Part shown: piece after piece, positions 25,519 to 40,500 of the stretch | How the letters are laid out: every line of letters begins with the position of its first letter | How positions within the stretch are numbered: the first letter of the stretch is position 1 | Source of the DNA: a virus | Virus record (IMG/VR): IMGVR_UViG_3300017956_000016 | Coordinates: 1 to 54,477 of that record | Direction: 5' to 3' (one strand) | Length of the DNA: 54,477 bases | Notes under the pieces: generated by a model | Seen by the model: only the letters and a program-made list of their open reading frames with translations | Told to the model about the DNA's origin: nothing | Database searches by the model: none | Translations under genes and position numbers: made by a program

Positions 25519-28500
25519 GCGTCGTCGAAGATTTGAGCAGGACTGAAGTTGGCAATGATTGTCGTGCCAATCTGGACCGACAAGATAGCAGAGTTACTGT
25601 AGACAGGTGTAGCACCAGCAGCAGTAATTGCCACTCTGTATTCGTCACCATCATCTTGTTGTGTCGTGACACCAGTCGGGAATGTAGAAGCGTTAGCGCC
25701 AATGATGTTAGTCCAGGCGGTTTGACCGTATTCCTTCTTCTGCCACTGATAATTCAATGTAGTTGTATTTATCGCACCATCGCTTGCCCTTCTAAATTCA
25801 GCAACGACTGTGAATGCAGCATTTTGACCCTGGTTAACTGTCACGTTAACTGGGCTGCTGAGGATAGCGACCAGACCATCTTCAACTACGATCGGGTTGC
25901 CCTGATAATCGGTTGCTTCTCCTGCATAAACATCTTGACCGTTGTTGACAGGCTCGCCCACGGGTGAAACAAAATCATCTTCAACGGTATTCTGCACAGC
26001 GATGAGTGGAGCACCATATGAAGCACCAGGACTCTTAACTTCAATTCTGGAGATACCCATCATTGGAGTCACGCGAGCGTCAAAACCAGTAGAAGAGATA
26101 ACCTCAACGTTTGGTTTGGATGTGTATCCGTCGCCAGGGTTGGTGATGTTTGCACTGATCACCTGACCGAGCGTGATGTCTGCAAGTGCTTCAGCGTTAC
26201 GACCCTTAACGGATCCTGTGTATTCAAAGGTAATCAGGGAGTTGGAAGACTCGATCAGAGCAACCTCACGAGCAAATTCTTCACCTTCAATATTCAATTC
26301 ATCACCAGTCTCAATCGGAGGCACGACTGTTGCAGAGATCACGTCAGCGTCAGATCCGATGTAGGAGAATCCAACGAATGTAGATCCTGCGCGAGGCACT
26401 TCAGAGAAGATAATTCTAGAACCGACAATCTCATAAGAGACTCCTGGCTCTTGAATGATGCCGTTGAGCGAGATTAGGATGTTATTTTCTGGCAGAATTG
26501 TTGCCGAAGAAACGCCCTCTGTCAAAGTCAGTGAGTAGAAGATACCATCCAACTTCAGGTTAAAGGACGACTTCAGGGAGTCAAACTCAAAGCTGATATC
26601 GTCAAGTTGACGGAGTTTGCCGACGTAGTAACCAATGAATTCGGATCCAACTTCGGGAGGCTCAGTAAACTGAATCTGATCAGAGAATGCTGTGTATGCA
26701 GCATTAGGAGGTTGCAGAATGCCATTAACAAAGACCAGCAGGTGACCAGCGGGATCTGGGAAGTATGCCTGACCATTCTCAATCGAGAGTGAGAAATCAG
26801 TCTGCACACCATCAAATCCACGGAAGTAACGGTCAACTCTACCTTCAAGGGTCGAAGCCGTTGTAACTGCAGCAGACCAACCATCATCACCACGGATGGA
26901 CATGTTATTGTAGAATTCACCAACAACCTGCTCAAGCCAAACTCTTGCAGTAATGCCACTTTGCTCAACAGCAGCGACCTTGCCATATGCGGCATAGTCG
27001 GTTTGAGTAACGTTACTAACAGTTGCGTAGATGGAGGGGAAGTTTGTGCCAACGTCAAATTTACCAATGTTGTTGCCAGAGATATTCAGAGCAGCAGCAG
27101 TCTCTCCCAATCCCACGGGTTGCAGATTTGCGATCCACAGTTTGTGAGGTGTGATGGGATTTGTTGTTGCATCATATGGTTGATACTTAGTGACGGTGGC
27201 AGTGAATCCAGGATTCTTCTGCACAGTGCCTTGGAGGAGTGTGACCTCATCTCCAGGTCTGAATGTGGCAGCAAGACCAGACTCAACAAACGTAGCAGCA
27301 ATATCCAATTCAATAACAGAGACGCCATGAATGGTGTCATTCACTTCGATAACGCCGTTGGGTTGATAGATGCCCTGCAGATCCAGGATGTAATCTGTCA
27401 AACTACCATAGATGATGTCATTGCTTTCCCAGGAGTTTTGGATTGTTTCCACATCCATCACAACACGACCACTTTCATTGCTGATAATAGCGCCAGATTT
27501 GTTTACATAAGAAACAATATCTGCTTCTGTGTTATCTGCCTTTTTGAAGATCACATCGCCGTTGGCATAATCGCCAAGGTCAACGTTGATCAACATGCGA
27601 TCGGTTTGCAACTCAATGGTGCCTTCGGTAGCAGAATCTTCGCCCACGAGGACATCACCAGTGACCCACGCAGCACCTGTCTTGTTGATAACTTTTAGAA
27701 TTGCATAGGTATTGCTTTCGTAGTAGTTAACTTGAAGGATGGTGCCAATCGACGTATTATCGCCATCTTTGTAGACTCTTTCATTGTTAGTGAATACTGA
27801 TATAATAGGATCAGTAAGATTATTAACTCTAATGTATGTGAATGTCTCTTTAACAACTGCAGTGTTGAAGGACTGAGCGGCAATTTCACCATAGACATCA
27901 GAAGATGTGCCATAAAGAATATCTGCAGTAATGAATCCGCCTTGATATGGGGTGTCTGTTGGAGGGTTGCCATAAGTGGTAGTTTCTCTCTCAACACCAG
28001 ATCTCACAACAACTTGGAAGAGGTGTTGATTTGTGTCAGATGTATCAAGAGCAAATGACTGATATCTGGCATCGTGCGTGGAGAATTCGCCAATCTCGAA
28101 GAATGAAGCATCAGCATTCAAGACATAGTAATAAACCTGATTGATGCCATCCAGAAGACTGCCCGAAGAAGGAATGTATTGGACAACATCACCACGACGG
28201 AAGAAGTTTGCACGATTGATTCTAACTCTAAATTCTGCTCTGTCATATCCAACAGGGACAGTCGGAGTCAGGACCACGAGTTGTGGATCGGTATTCCAGT
28301 CGAAACCTTCATCATAAGTGGTGCTGAGGTTAACAACGTCAGTGGAAGGCACGAAGGTTGTTTTTGCCTCAGTTGGGAAGATGGATCTTTCCAGTGCAAA
28401 CTCAAACGGGTTAATGGAGGAATCCATGTCAAACTCTGTGGACTCTTGATCCCACTCAGGACGATTGGGTGGAATGTAAATGCCAGGAGTTGTGATATAG

Positions 28501-31500
28501 GGTTGCCAACCAGCAGATGTTGGGCTATAGATGATGGACTTGACGTATTCTCTGATACGAGTCAGATGATAGATTAGGTGCGTGCGAGTGATGTTTTGAT
28601 AGACAATAAAGTTACCGTCACCATCAAACCAAGAGGAAAGTTTATCAAACGCAGCATTGTTACCTCTAGTGATGATGTCGTAGATCACAGAATCAATAAC
28701 TTGATCTGCAAAGTCTGCATCACCAGCGTAAGATGGGTAGAAAGTGACAGTTTGATCGTATGCTCTCTGCTTGATTGCCTCTCTGTTGAAGTGGATCAAG
28801 CGTGCATCAACTTTGCTGCTGTTGGTGCCAGCACCAAAGGCAGTTTGATACATATCGAAGATGGTAGCGATTGCCTGACGCACGTCATAGCAGCTGCCCT
28901 GGTTATATTCCGTGGGGGCAGTATATGTCCCATCAGTCTTAGTGACCGTGGTGCCATAATAAGTAAGACCATTGCCAGCAATACCAGCATCCACGCCTTG
29001 AATTAGGATGTCAAACAATGTGTCGATTGCAGTTGCCTGCTGACCACATGCCTGATTCCAATCTGCTTGGTTTGTGCTTCCAACAGAGTAGTCCCAAGTA
29101 ACGGTGAGATCTCTGATGGGGAGATCGCCAGAATACTTACAAGGCCAGATGTTGGGAAGATCGCCAGAATAACCACCGCCAACTGTCTTAGGATATGTCT
29201 GGGCGTTGAGACCAGCAGGATCTGCAACAGTATCAGTGAGGACTTGAATAAGGGCATCTACAGCGTCATCAACGTCAGTGTCGCTAACGGCAGAAGAAAT
29301 AGCAGTCACGCTATATGTGTTGCCAGCAGAAACAGTCGGATTGCCACCCTGATAGATCTGCTTGGCAATATCTCTAGCAGTATTGAAAATCCAAATGGAC
29401 TCATTTGCCTGAGAAGTGATGTGTTGCAGATTGCCAGAAGAAACGTAGTATTCTGCAGAGGTGACCATCATGTTATCGCCACCATTTTGCAGGTTCCAGG
29501 ACATCCAATACAGGATGTCTGCAACGTCATGCATACAATTTTCAGATCCACCAGGAATCACCAGGGAAGGATATTGTGCTTGACCACGCAGCACTGCTTC
29601 CTCAGCAATGAAACGGATGTTTCTTTCAATAGATCTTGCAGCAGCAATTCTATTGTCGGAAGCGCCATTTCTTTCGTAGGATTCGTAAGTGTAGGAGTTG
29701 TCGTTGTGACCATCGATGTTGAAACGACCAAAACCGTTTCTAATGGTAAGAATTGCCATTTCCTTGGCAAACTTAAACACAGTCTTAGTTGCTTCCTCCT
29801 CACCTTCAATGTGGGAAAGGAATCCATCTTCTCTGATATAGAGTTGACCTGCTTCAAAGATTTCAGCGTTGCCACCAAACCTAAGGTCATGGACCAGGGC
29901 GCCAAGAATGTCAACAACGTCATCAACGCAATTTTGACGACCACCAGGAACCTGGAAGTCTGCAAACTTGGACAAGTCATTCATCATGCCAACTGCTTCC
30001 TTGGCAATGATGTGCTTGTTGCGCTCGATCATATTTGCAGCGTCAACATAGCGATCTGACTGATTTCTAGTCTGATCAAACTGCTCAGGATCCAGAGTAA
30101 CTGTAGTGTCTCTATATGCACTTCTGGAGGTGTAGATTGCGCTGTAATATTCATCTTGATAGAGTGCAGCAGCTCCATTGCTAGCAGCGGTTTCTCCAGG
30201 TCCGAGCAGCAGGTTGTTTGCTGCCTTCATGCACAAATCCTTAGCAAACTCAAATGCTTCAAGCATCGGTTGCAACTCATCTGTGATAAACAGAATTTCG
30301 TTGTCGGAATTGAGATAGAAGTCAATCGCAGCCTGTGTTTGGTAGTTGCCACCAGTCTGGAGGTCGGCAATAAGGGCGGGGATGATATAGTCCTTCATGT
30401 CCCGAATGCAAGCATTGCGATCGGGGATATTCAGAGTATTGACAGTTTGCCCACCGAGACTAATTGTGTAGAGGTTTTCAATGTAACCGACTGTTTCTTC
30501 AGCGATATAATCGCGGTTTTTCCAGATCAAGTCACCAGCATTTCTAAATCTGTGACCAGTAGGAGCAAGCTCATCAGCGATATAATCGCCAAGGGTGTCG
30601 AGTCTTGTTTCTACCTGAGTCGTGCCAGAAAGGGTATGGGGGATGCGAAGTTTGGTGGTGTATGTGCCAGACAGATCGGCAGATGCTGTGTTGATCACAT
30701 ACTTGCAGAGTTTGATGACTTCTCTCCAAGAATAGAGAGTCTGCAGCAACTCACTGCCAATAAACTTCAGATCGCCACCCTTGTTTCTATAGAAGCGTGC
30801 GTTGACGATAACGTTGTAGTTACCACCTTCCTTGAGGTCTTGGACAATAGCAGGAATGATGTAATCTCTAGTATCTCTGATGCAGATATTTGTGCCACCA
30901 TAAGATCCAGCAGCAGCACTGTCACCAGGAATAACAAAGTCGGGATAGTGTGCCTGCATGATGCCGACTGCTTCTTCTGCAATCCAAGCAGCATTCGCAG
31001 AAATGATGTCTGCAGAATCTCTGTAGATTTCATTTCCGAGATCAATCTCTTCAATAGTGATACGCTTGTTTTCATAATCAACGGCACCAAGAGTTGCAGA
31101 AGAAATGTTAGTGCCAGACAAAGTAGCAATCACATCGCCAGTGCCAACAACAGCGCCTTGCTGAGCATTCAAACCAAGGACAACACCAGTCCTGGTGAAG
31201 TCTGTGATGGTTGGACTTGTGAATGCAGCAGTGCGATCTGCATATCCTTTCCTGACCAGGAAGTTATCGAGATATCCATCAAGGTTATCGCCGCCGCCAG
31301 CGTTAGATCCAACATGACATTCTTGACTAATACCATAGTTGTTATTGTCAGCATCGCTGGAAACTTCAGCACCATCAATAAACAACTTTGTCGTTGATGT
31401 CTCAGAATCTTTAGAAACTGAAATGTGATACCATGTATCTACCACTAGACCAGCAGATGTTGTCTCAGAAACAGCAGTGCCGTTTCTCATCCAAGAAACT

Positions 31501-34500
31501 GTGTTGCCAGAGTTAGAAACAATCAGATAACCAGCGGAAGTGTCGCTCACATCCAGTCTATTATCGACCAGAGTAATTGTGCCCGTCAGAGAATTGAATC
31601 TGAAGTAACCTTCGATTGTGAAAGATCCATCTTCAAAACCAAAGTCATAGCTACGAGTTGCTTGACGGATATAGGGGCTACCGCCAGAGGTAAACGAATA
31701 ACTTGAAGTATTGTTTTGAATATTTGTGTTGTAGATGACGTTGCTGATGGAGACATTGTTTGATTCCAGACTGGAGTTTGTAATCAACTCTCCATTTTGG
31801 AATGCGCCTGTAATATTTCCACCATAGATCCACTTCAGACCAGAGTTGGACCCCTTGATTGGAGTGGTAGCATTGCTAGTGATACCTCTAAGTGTTTGAC
31901 CAGCAAAGAAGATCTTATTGCCACCCTCAGCATCTTTGTATGCAAATTTAGTAACACGAATAACCTCACCCGACTGATATCCACCATCGGTGATGATAAC
32001 CTCAGTGGGAGCAGTGCGGGTAGCATGTGACATGTTACCGTTGGTGTAAGACAGTGTGTAGATGCTCAGAAGAGAATCGACAAGTGCCGTCTCAGTGTTA
32101 CATGGAGTTAGAGATTGATCTGGTGTGATCGATACATCGAAGAATTGTTTCTTGCCATGGACGCCAGTAACAGCGACTCTAGGATAGAAGTAATCACCAC
32201 CAGCATGAGTGAAGTGCAGGTGTTGGAGGATGACACTAGATCCGTTGCTGAATGCAGGAGTGCCATCAACTGTGATGCTTAGAGTGCCATTCACTTCATC
32301 ATAAGTTGCACTCATGACGTTGTGGGTTGCTGATGCAGTGCTGACTTTGCCAGATCCAACATAAACAAAGGAATCACCAGGATCCAGAGATACAACAGGG
32401 ACAGCGACACTGAAGGTATTGCCAACTAGACCAGAAACGGTATGTGCCGTTGCCGAATTCTTGAGACATTCTTTAGCAATAGTTGCAACTTCTGCATAGA
32501 TGTTTGTAACTTCAGTTGGTGTTGCAGTGGAGTTATCGTATGCGATGGAATATGTGCCAGCATCATAAATTCTGCTGTTTCCACCATAACGAATGTCATA
32601 CGCGATTGCTTCAATGACATCTTTAATGTCGTCGAGGCAGTCATTGTCATTGCCCGTGGAAATGCTGAATCCAGGGTTTGCTGTCTTATAGACAAACAGA
32701 CCTTCTGCAGCAATAAATTCCTTATTCTTCAGGAGAAGGTCAGCAGCATCAATGCCATTGTTGCCGCCTGCAGTTGTGGGATCTGCATAGAGACCAACGA
32801 TCTTAGGACCACCAACACCTTCTGAAGTATAAGAAATAGCACCAGTTAGGTTGTGGGTATTCTCCGCAGCGAGAGATGTTGTGATGATATTTGTCAACTC
32901 TCTGACTGTTTGCTGGATATCCAAGCAATTAGTCAGGCTTGTGTTGTTACCTGCGCTGTAGTTTGCGTCATATGTGTAACCAGGAGCAGTGCCACCATAA
33001 GATGCAGGATCATTAAGGACTGCCAAGTCCTTAACAAACAGGAGGTTATTCATCGCATAATACATCATGTCTCTTGCTTTCAGCAGTGCTGTAAGAGACT
33101 CAGGCACCTCGCCATACAGACCATTCAGCAGGTAGTTGCCAGTTTCATCAAAATAGTTTTCAGCAAAGAATTGCGAATTAAACTCACCACCAGAAGCAAC
33201 ATCATTTGCAATGGCGTCAACAAAGTATCCAACATCTCTACGGCACTTCTCTTGGTTTGGTGTGAAGGAAGGCTTGGTCGATGCAGGAATGTCTAGAAGA
33301 TTTCCAGCAGTCAACGCCTCATCTTGCCATGTGTAAATTGTTGTCAGAGCAGCTCTAACATCAGCACAGGACTCGGGATCGTTGTTATCTGTATTGGTGC
33401 CTGGGGTGCCATATGGATCTCCAGGGGATACATCTGCAGTAATTGATTCATCGACATAACCAACTGCTTGATCACTGCTATTGACAGCAGTCCAAAGACC
33501 ACCATAGTTATTTGTGATTGCAGATTCGCAGTAAGCCTTTGCTTGACCCAAAGCATAAAGTAATTCAGAAGTGTTTCTGTCGTAACTTACAGTATTTGTA
33601 TCTGTGAAATACTCATTGATCCACTGCAGTGAATAGAGGTTGCCACCAGAATGAAGATCCAGTGCTACCGTTTCAACCCAAAGTCTCAGGTCGCTCAGGT
33701 ATCCGTCCTTGTCACCAGATGGTGTTGCAGGATACTGGGTCTTAAGATCATCATATGCATTGTGGATGATCTTATCAATATTTTTAATCAGTAGGCGATA
33801 AGCATCTCTATATCTGGAGGTGGTGTTTGTTTGGATATCTCCAGGGTAGTAGAAGTCTGGATGCACAACTGCAATTTCCCTTTCTGCTCTGTCAATGATT
33901 TCGTCCTTATTGAGACGAATCAGACGAGCGGCATCATATGCTCTATTGGATGCATTTGTGGTTACATTTCCATAGAAAATGGATCTGTTTCTGAGTTGAT
34001 CTCCCTTAGCGAAAGATCCTCCAGTAAGATTCTCATATTCAACTTCAGTGCTTCTAACCTCTTCAAAGTCGAGGAAGTCTTCATTGATTCTGGCACTGGA
34101 ATCTGTTACAGAGACTGGAGTGATGCTGGACTGAGAAATGTCATCAAGAATGATGTTGGGATTCTGAATAGCAACCAGTCTTTCATAAATCAGACCGAAG
34201 AATGTAGATCCTTGGTTAATGATAAGAGTGTCAACTGGTTGACCATTGTTGGGATCCAGGTATGGGCTGATGTAGATAATTTGAGCGACAATCTTACTCG
34301 TTGCCGAATAGATATACTCATTCAATTTGAGGTCAAAGATACCAGTTTCAAATCTTGCTGTGCCAGATGTCTTACTAACCAACAGTTCGTCAGTCAGGTT
34401 ACCATCTTCGTCAATGTTTGTGGTTTCGACCAGGGCAGTATCGCCCTCAAAGTTGGTGATAGACTCGCCAAACTTATAGATGCCCTCAGTATTCAAGAGA

Positions 34501-37500
34501 GTGACGCTTTCAACGATTGCGCTGAAAAGAGTTGTCCTCTTAATCAATTCACTGATCTCGAAAGGACCATCAGTGATGTTGATAACATCAATGTGGAATG
34601 TCCCAGAGTCAACAACAGTTGCATATGCCTCAGAGAAGTCTCCAGTAACTTGCTGACCGATGGTCGGGAAAATACCTTGAGGGTCGGTCAGTTGGATTCT
34701 ATAGACGGGGACAGTTGCAACTCGGATTGTGCGATATTTAACTTGAGATGCTGCCTTGGGTGGCTCATCAAAAACAATTTGACCACCAACAACACTATAT
34801 GCACTCTGGGGTGCTTGGATCACGCCATTCAGGGTGATAACCAGTTGGTTGGAATTGACAATAACTTGCTCACCCTCCACCGTAATTGGGAAGGTTTTTT
34901 CAATTCCATCAAATCTGCCAGAGATGTCATCGATTTTCTTGACGATAGATGTCAAGATTTCCTCAGAAGAAGTCAGTCTCTTATTTCTAAACAGGACTTC
35001 AGTGTTGTTGTAGTCTGTGTAGACGGGTTCGGCAGCACCGAAAGATGTAATTTGGTTGACGTTGGAGTACTCGTTAATGTTGACCTGCTTGATAAACTCA
35101 GTGCCAACACGACGACCAGAAACGTCCTTACCACCAGTCAGTTGCAGCTGACCAAACAGTTTGAAACCAGCAGGGTGGTTGTTATCCAGAATCTGTTTCT
35201 TCCACTTGGTGATGGGAATCTCAGAGCTGATAACGTAAGAGAAGTTTTGGTAGAAGAAGGAGTCTTGGATCTTCTGAATAATCTCAGAAGGTTTACCAAC
35301 ATCATCTGTGAAACGACCAGGAGTCGAGGTCAGGGAGTCAATATTCAACACACCCTTGGCGATGCTCAGGTTGTCGATAATACCAGATGCTTTGGACACC
35401 TCACCGTTGATCTTTTCTCCAACAGCAAAGTTGCCTGTATAGTTGACAATCTTCAGGATCTTGGGACCAGACTGCCAACCAGTGTTAGTGGAGACATAAC
35501 CAGTCGCAGATGCCAATTCGGGGCTGCTGCCTTGATAAATTTTCTCACCAGCAAGGAATCTAGAAGTTGCCACGACTGCTTCTGCTCTACCACCAAAGAC
35601 CTCAGTCAGAAGAGTCTGACGACCTTCACCTTGAGTCAGGAAAGTGATATAGTCACCAGCAGCTGCTGCCTCTGGTGTCAGAGCAAATCTCAACTGGTCA
35701 GAATCCAGACCATCAGCGATTGCATAGTAAATCTGACCTTCAACCAACGAAGTCAAACCAACACTGCTAGGTTTGGGCAGGATGCCAGTCGTTGATCCAA
35801 CATCATCAGCACGCAGTTGGACTTCAGCAGCAGTGGTAATGCCATGAGGGAAGTTAAACTGCAGATAGTTGAGGTCGAGGTTAATGACATAGTTAAACTC
35901 AGACTTCAGAGTAACCACGGGCTCGGAAGAATAACCACTACCAGGATTCTTGATTTGAATCTCATTCAAACGGTTGTTTTTCACAACAGCAACTGCTTCG
36001 GCACCTGTGCCACCACCGCCAGAGATGACAACAGCAGGAGCAGAGGTATAACCAGCACCAGGATCAGTGATCTTGATCTCTGTCAGAATAGATGTATTGA
36101 AGAGTTGCAGGTTGACTGGGAAGGAAATCTCAGGACGCAGAGTGTAGTCATGGGAATAACCGAAACCAAACTCATTATTCTTGAGTCTCTTGATCTTACC
36201 AATGTTTTTACCTGTCAGGAAGACAGAAGCACCGCTACCTTCGCTGGGGATGATAACGCTCAGAGCAGCACCAGATCCAGCGAGAGTGGGTCCAAGAATA
36301 CCTGTGATACCATCAACATCGATAGATGCTGTTGTGTATCCTTTACCAGGATCGGAAACTTGAGCAGAGGTGATAGCACCAGATCCAGTCTCATCATCAA
36401 GAGTAACTGTAATTGTAGCAAGACCACCTTCTCCGTCACCAGCAATAGGCACCTGATAGTAAACTCCAGGTTGATATTCTGTGCCACCATCAATAATTTC
36501 GATTCTTTCAATTTGACGGAAAGATGCAATATCAGAAACCACAGGAAGTTTCTGATAGAAACCACCAGGAGACACAAGTTTGATTGTGTTAATCGGACCA
36601 ATCGCCTTAACGGAAGTGGTGGAATAGTAACTATATGGGTTACCATTTTCATCATCTTGGACCTCAGCGTTAGTGGTCTCTGGCTCAACAAGAAGTGGGA
36701 ATTTGAATTCGGTTTGACTTACAACCTCAGAGATTTTGAAAGTGCCATCGAAAGGTGTCTTAATGACATCGATGAAGGAATTAGATCCAACGGGGGAATC
36801 TGCACCAACTCTTGACGGGTCGAAGTAGTAAGAAATATTGGTAACGTTACCAATGGCAGAGAATTTCACATAAGGCTGGCTACTAACACCAGACACACCA
36901 GGGGTGCCAACTCTAGTAATGTTGTTGAAAGAGTATTCGAGTTTATACTGGTTGTCTTGTGCAAACGACAGATAGTAACCGAAGTTTGTGCCATCACTAA
37001 CGTCAAAGACATATTGATGGTTTCTGATGAAGTTAATCGTGGGATGCTTAGCGTAAATGTTTACACTAGCAATAGTGCCTTGGTCAAATGTTGGAGCACC
37101 AGTAGCGGTGTCTCTGATCTTGAAGATGAATTCTCTAGATCCAAAGACTTCTTGGACGAAGAAAGATCCATTAAATTCATCTGCAACAAATCCTTCAGTA
37201 TAAAGGACTTCATTGACCACATAATTGTGGGGAGTGAGTGATGTTGCGTAAATCAGATCAGTGAGAGCACTGCTGCTTCTCTTGATATCTTTCTTGAGTG
37301 TGCAAACCAACTCAACTTTCTTAACCGAGGCGAAACCAGAAATTGTAAGGACCTTTTCCTTATCTGCACCCTGGTCATCGATTGTGATATTTGCAGAGCT
37401 GAGAGCGACCACATCACCAGGAATGTAAGAAGATGCAGGTTGCACATCCAGAATTTTGACTTGGTAGTTTGCGCCAGCGTCAAATCCAAGGAATCTTGCA

Positions 37501-40500
37501 TAATCTGAAAGTGCTTCCTCTGTGGATATCCAAGTCCATGTAACACCACCATCGCTAGCATCACCAGTCAGATGGACAGGAGCAGTGTCACCAGATGTGC
37601 CAGCAACTGCAACTTCATAGACGTTTCTCTTCCAGAAGACTCTGTATCCAACAGGATACAGGACACCTTCATCCCATCTCTCCATATCAGATCCCAACCA
37701 CTGAGGCAGGGGATACGGCTCCTCTTGAATATCGATGGTAAATTGACCAGCGGTCCTAATAAACACCCAAGTAATTGATCCGTCACTTACAGCACCAGTT
37801 GTATGAGTCGGAGGAGTTACACCAGAGGTGCCACCTGCTTGTGCCTCATAAATTCTGCCACCATAGTAAACTCTATCGCCAGTGGCATATGCTGTAGCAG
37901 TTACCCAAAGATCTTCTTCCTCAATACCAACAAACTTACCATCCATGGTATTAACGTCTGTTGCTTCAGTGGATTGGAGAAGCTCTCCGTTATCAAATGT
38001 GCCAAAGATCTTACCAATTTTGTATGTTGTGCCAAGACCAGGATTGGTAGTGGTGCCAGTCGGCACATCAACAATAGTGCCATATGCTTGGACAACACCG
38101 CTGTCGTTAACTTGCTGAAGAATTGATCCCTTGGTGAATTTAGCGTCTTGATTGAGGGTAAATTCAAAGATGTTGTCGATCTTGCTGTATCCAGCATCTT
38201 TAATGTAGAATTTGGGGATGACGTTTGGAGTGACAAACATCTTCTGACCATTCTTCACTGGGACAGTAGAAGACTTGGAGGACAGAGTTTCTTTTGTATT
38301 TGTCCATGTATATGTCTGGACAGTGGTATACAGAGACGGAGCATCAGAGAAGTCCAGAAGTTGCAGACCACCAGCACCAAGATCCCACTGATCAACTGCA
38401 GGTTGTGTTGTAACCTGAGTCCAAGTGCCAGCAGTAAATTCGGAAATCGTGAGATTGACGTGGTTAGTTGCTTCAGTGAGTGTATAAGTCCCTCTAGAAG
38501 TGGAGTGCTGTCTGTCGATCTTGACCATGACGATATCAGAATCGACACTGGTCACTTCAAACTGCTCAGTGGGCAAAGTAAATGCATTCGCATCAGTAAA
38601 CTCAGCTTTACCTGACATCACAACATCGTCGATGTTGCCTTGGAAACAAAGGGAAGAAGTCTGAGAAGAATCTCCACCAACAGCGATGTCACCAACATTA
38701 ACGTCAATTAGTGACTGATATGTGATAGCAGGATTGCCATTAACAAATACTGTAAAGTCCCAAACACCAACAGCGGTATTCTCCTTAACTATAGCAATGT
38801 GGACCCAAGCACTAGATCCAAATTCAGTATAGTAAGTGTTGGCAGCAGACACACCCACCTGGGTGCCGTTGATGTCCAACTCAACCTTTCCTTGATCAGC
38901 GTCACCATTGATGCCATTGATTCTGACCTGACAACCAGTAGAGGAATCAATTTCTGTAATGTCGAAGAAAATTGGAGTTGTATTCTGTGCTGCATATTGA
39001 GCAGTTGCCATGTTAAACCAACCAGCAACAGTCCAATTCAAAGCCGATGAATCAATGTCAGCATAAAGGAGTCTGTTTGGTGCAGTGAATTTCAGCGACC
39101 CTGTGCCAAACTTGTAAATTGCTTCATCGATTGATGCATCTCCAGGCACAGCAATGCTGAATGTGCCAATATTTCTCTTGGTGGTGTCGTAATCGTCATC
39201 ACTGGCGTCATCAAATCTAAAGACTGCAAACTGCTCTGGGACGAGTCTTTCATTGATGACGATAATATCACCAGAGTTATCAACAACAGAAGTTTTGTTT
39301 CTCGATCCAACCTGATCGGTAGTTTCGATGATGCTTTCATATTGAAGCGTGCCATCAAACTTAAGGGAATGGATGGTTGTTGCTTTTCTATCTTCCGCAT
39401 AGTCAATAGTAGTAGTAATGACAACGTTGCCGAAGATGTCAACGTGGAAACCAGTTGCATTGATGGAAGTGTAGTCTCCCTGAGGAGTCATAGTTTTGAT
39501 AAACTTCCAAGCATTTGCATTGTTTACATCAGAAAGAGTAAACTTACCAAATTGAATTCTTTCAAACTTACTATTAGCGTTGTTAAATACATCCCAGCAG
39601 ATGAATACGTCACCATACTCATCAATTTCAAACTTGGAGTTTCTTACATAACCACCACCGATGGGGGGAATCTGCTTGACGTAATCAACTTCGATGTTTG
39701 CCCCATCGAAGAAGAATTCACCATAAATGAGGTTATCTGTATCAAAGTTAACGCCAGTGAAGAAGAATCTGTCATCGGAGATCCACTTGATTTGGTCAAT
39801 TCTTTCATCACCATTGGAAGAAGCAATCTTACGCTTCTCTTTGATGTCGCCATCATTGTTGGATTGAATGACCCAGATATCCATCGCATCTAATGCGTTA
39901 GTATCTGTATAACCAACCAGATAGATTGACTTATTCTGATCCAGATAGATATCACTTACGAAATCCCTTCTGGCAGGACCAGAGATACCTGCGATAGATT
40001 TCTGCCACTGTAGAGTGCCTGTGGGGGCATTCTGAGCGTCTCTTTCGGAGATATACTTACCAAACCAGATATCAGGGTTAAATGCTGCGTTGTTGGGATC
40101 ATATGTTTGGCCTGCAACATAAATGGCGTCGTTTTCTTCTGTGTCATCAACATACAGAGAAACGAATTCCATTCTCTTGACGCCAGCGTTGTTGGGCAGC
40201 AAAGTCCTAACCCAAAGCACATCTCCATTGACATCAAACTTAGCGAGGATGCCGAGCATATCGTCATCTTCGGTTTCTTCAAGAGATCCACAAACGTAGT
40301 ATTCTCTCTTGCTGGTAATTGTCGAATCGTGGACCTGCAGAGTGCCACCATCATTCAGATATTCAGACAACCAATATCTAGTCTTGGTAAACGATTGTGG
40401 GTGACTGACACGAATCTGCGGGGGGTCGTTAATATCAAAACCATTACCAGAGTTGATGATATTAAAGGAATCTGCAACACCATCGGATCTGAGGTTAATT

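Noticed and set aside
25765-25773. GATAAATA inside the end of the giant gene
   Set aside because: It is about 250 bases from the next start, deep in the Ig-like coding region, so chance is more likely than a promoter.
33831-35795. A 654-codon plus-strand ORF opposite the giant gene
   Set aside because: It lies wholly antisense to a continuous, domain-rich minus-strand frame. Its translation is Cys/Ser/Asn-rich with no recognisable domain, as expected for the opposite strand of such a gene.
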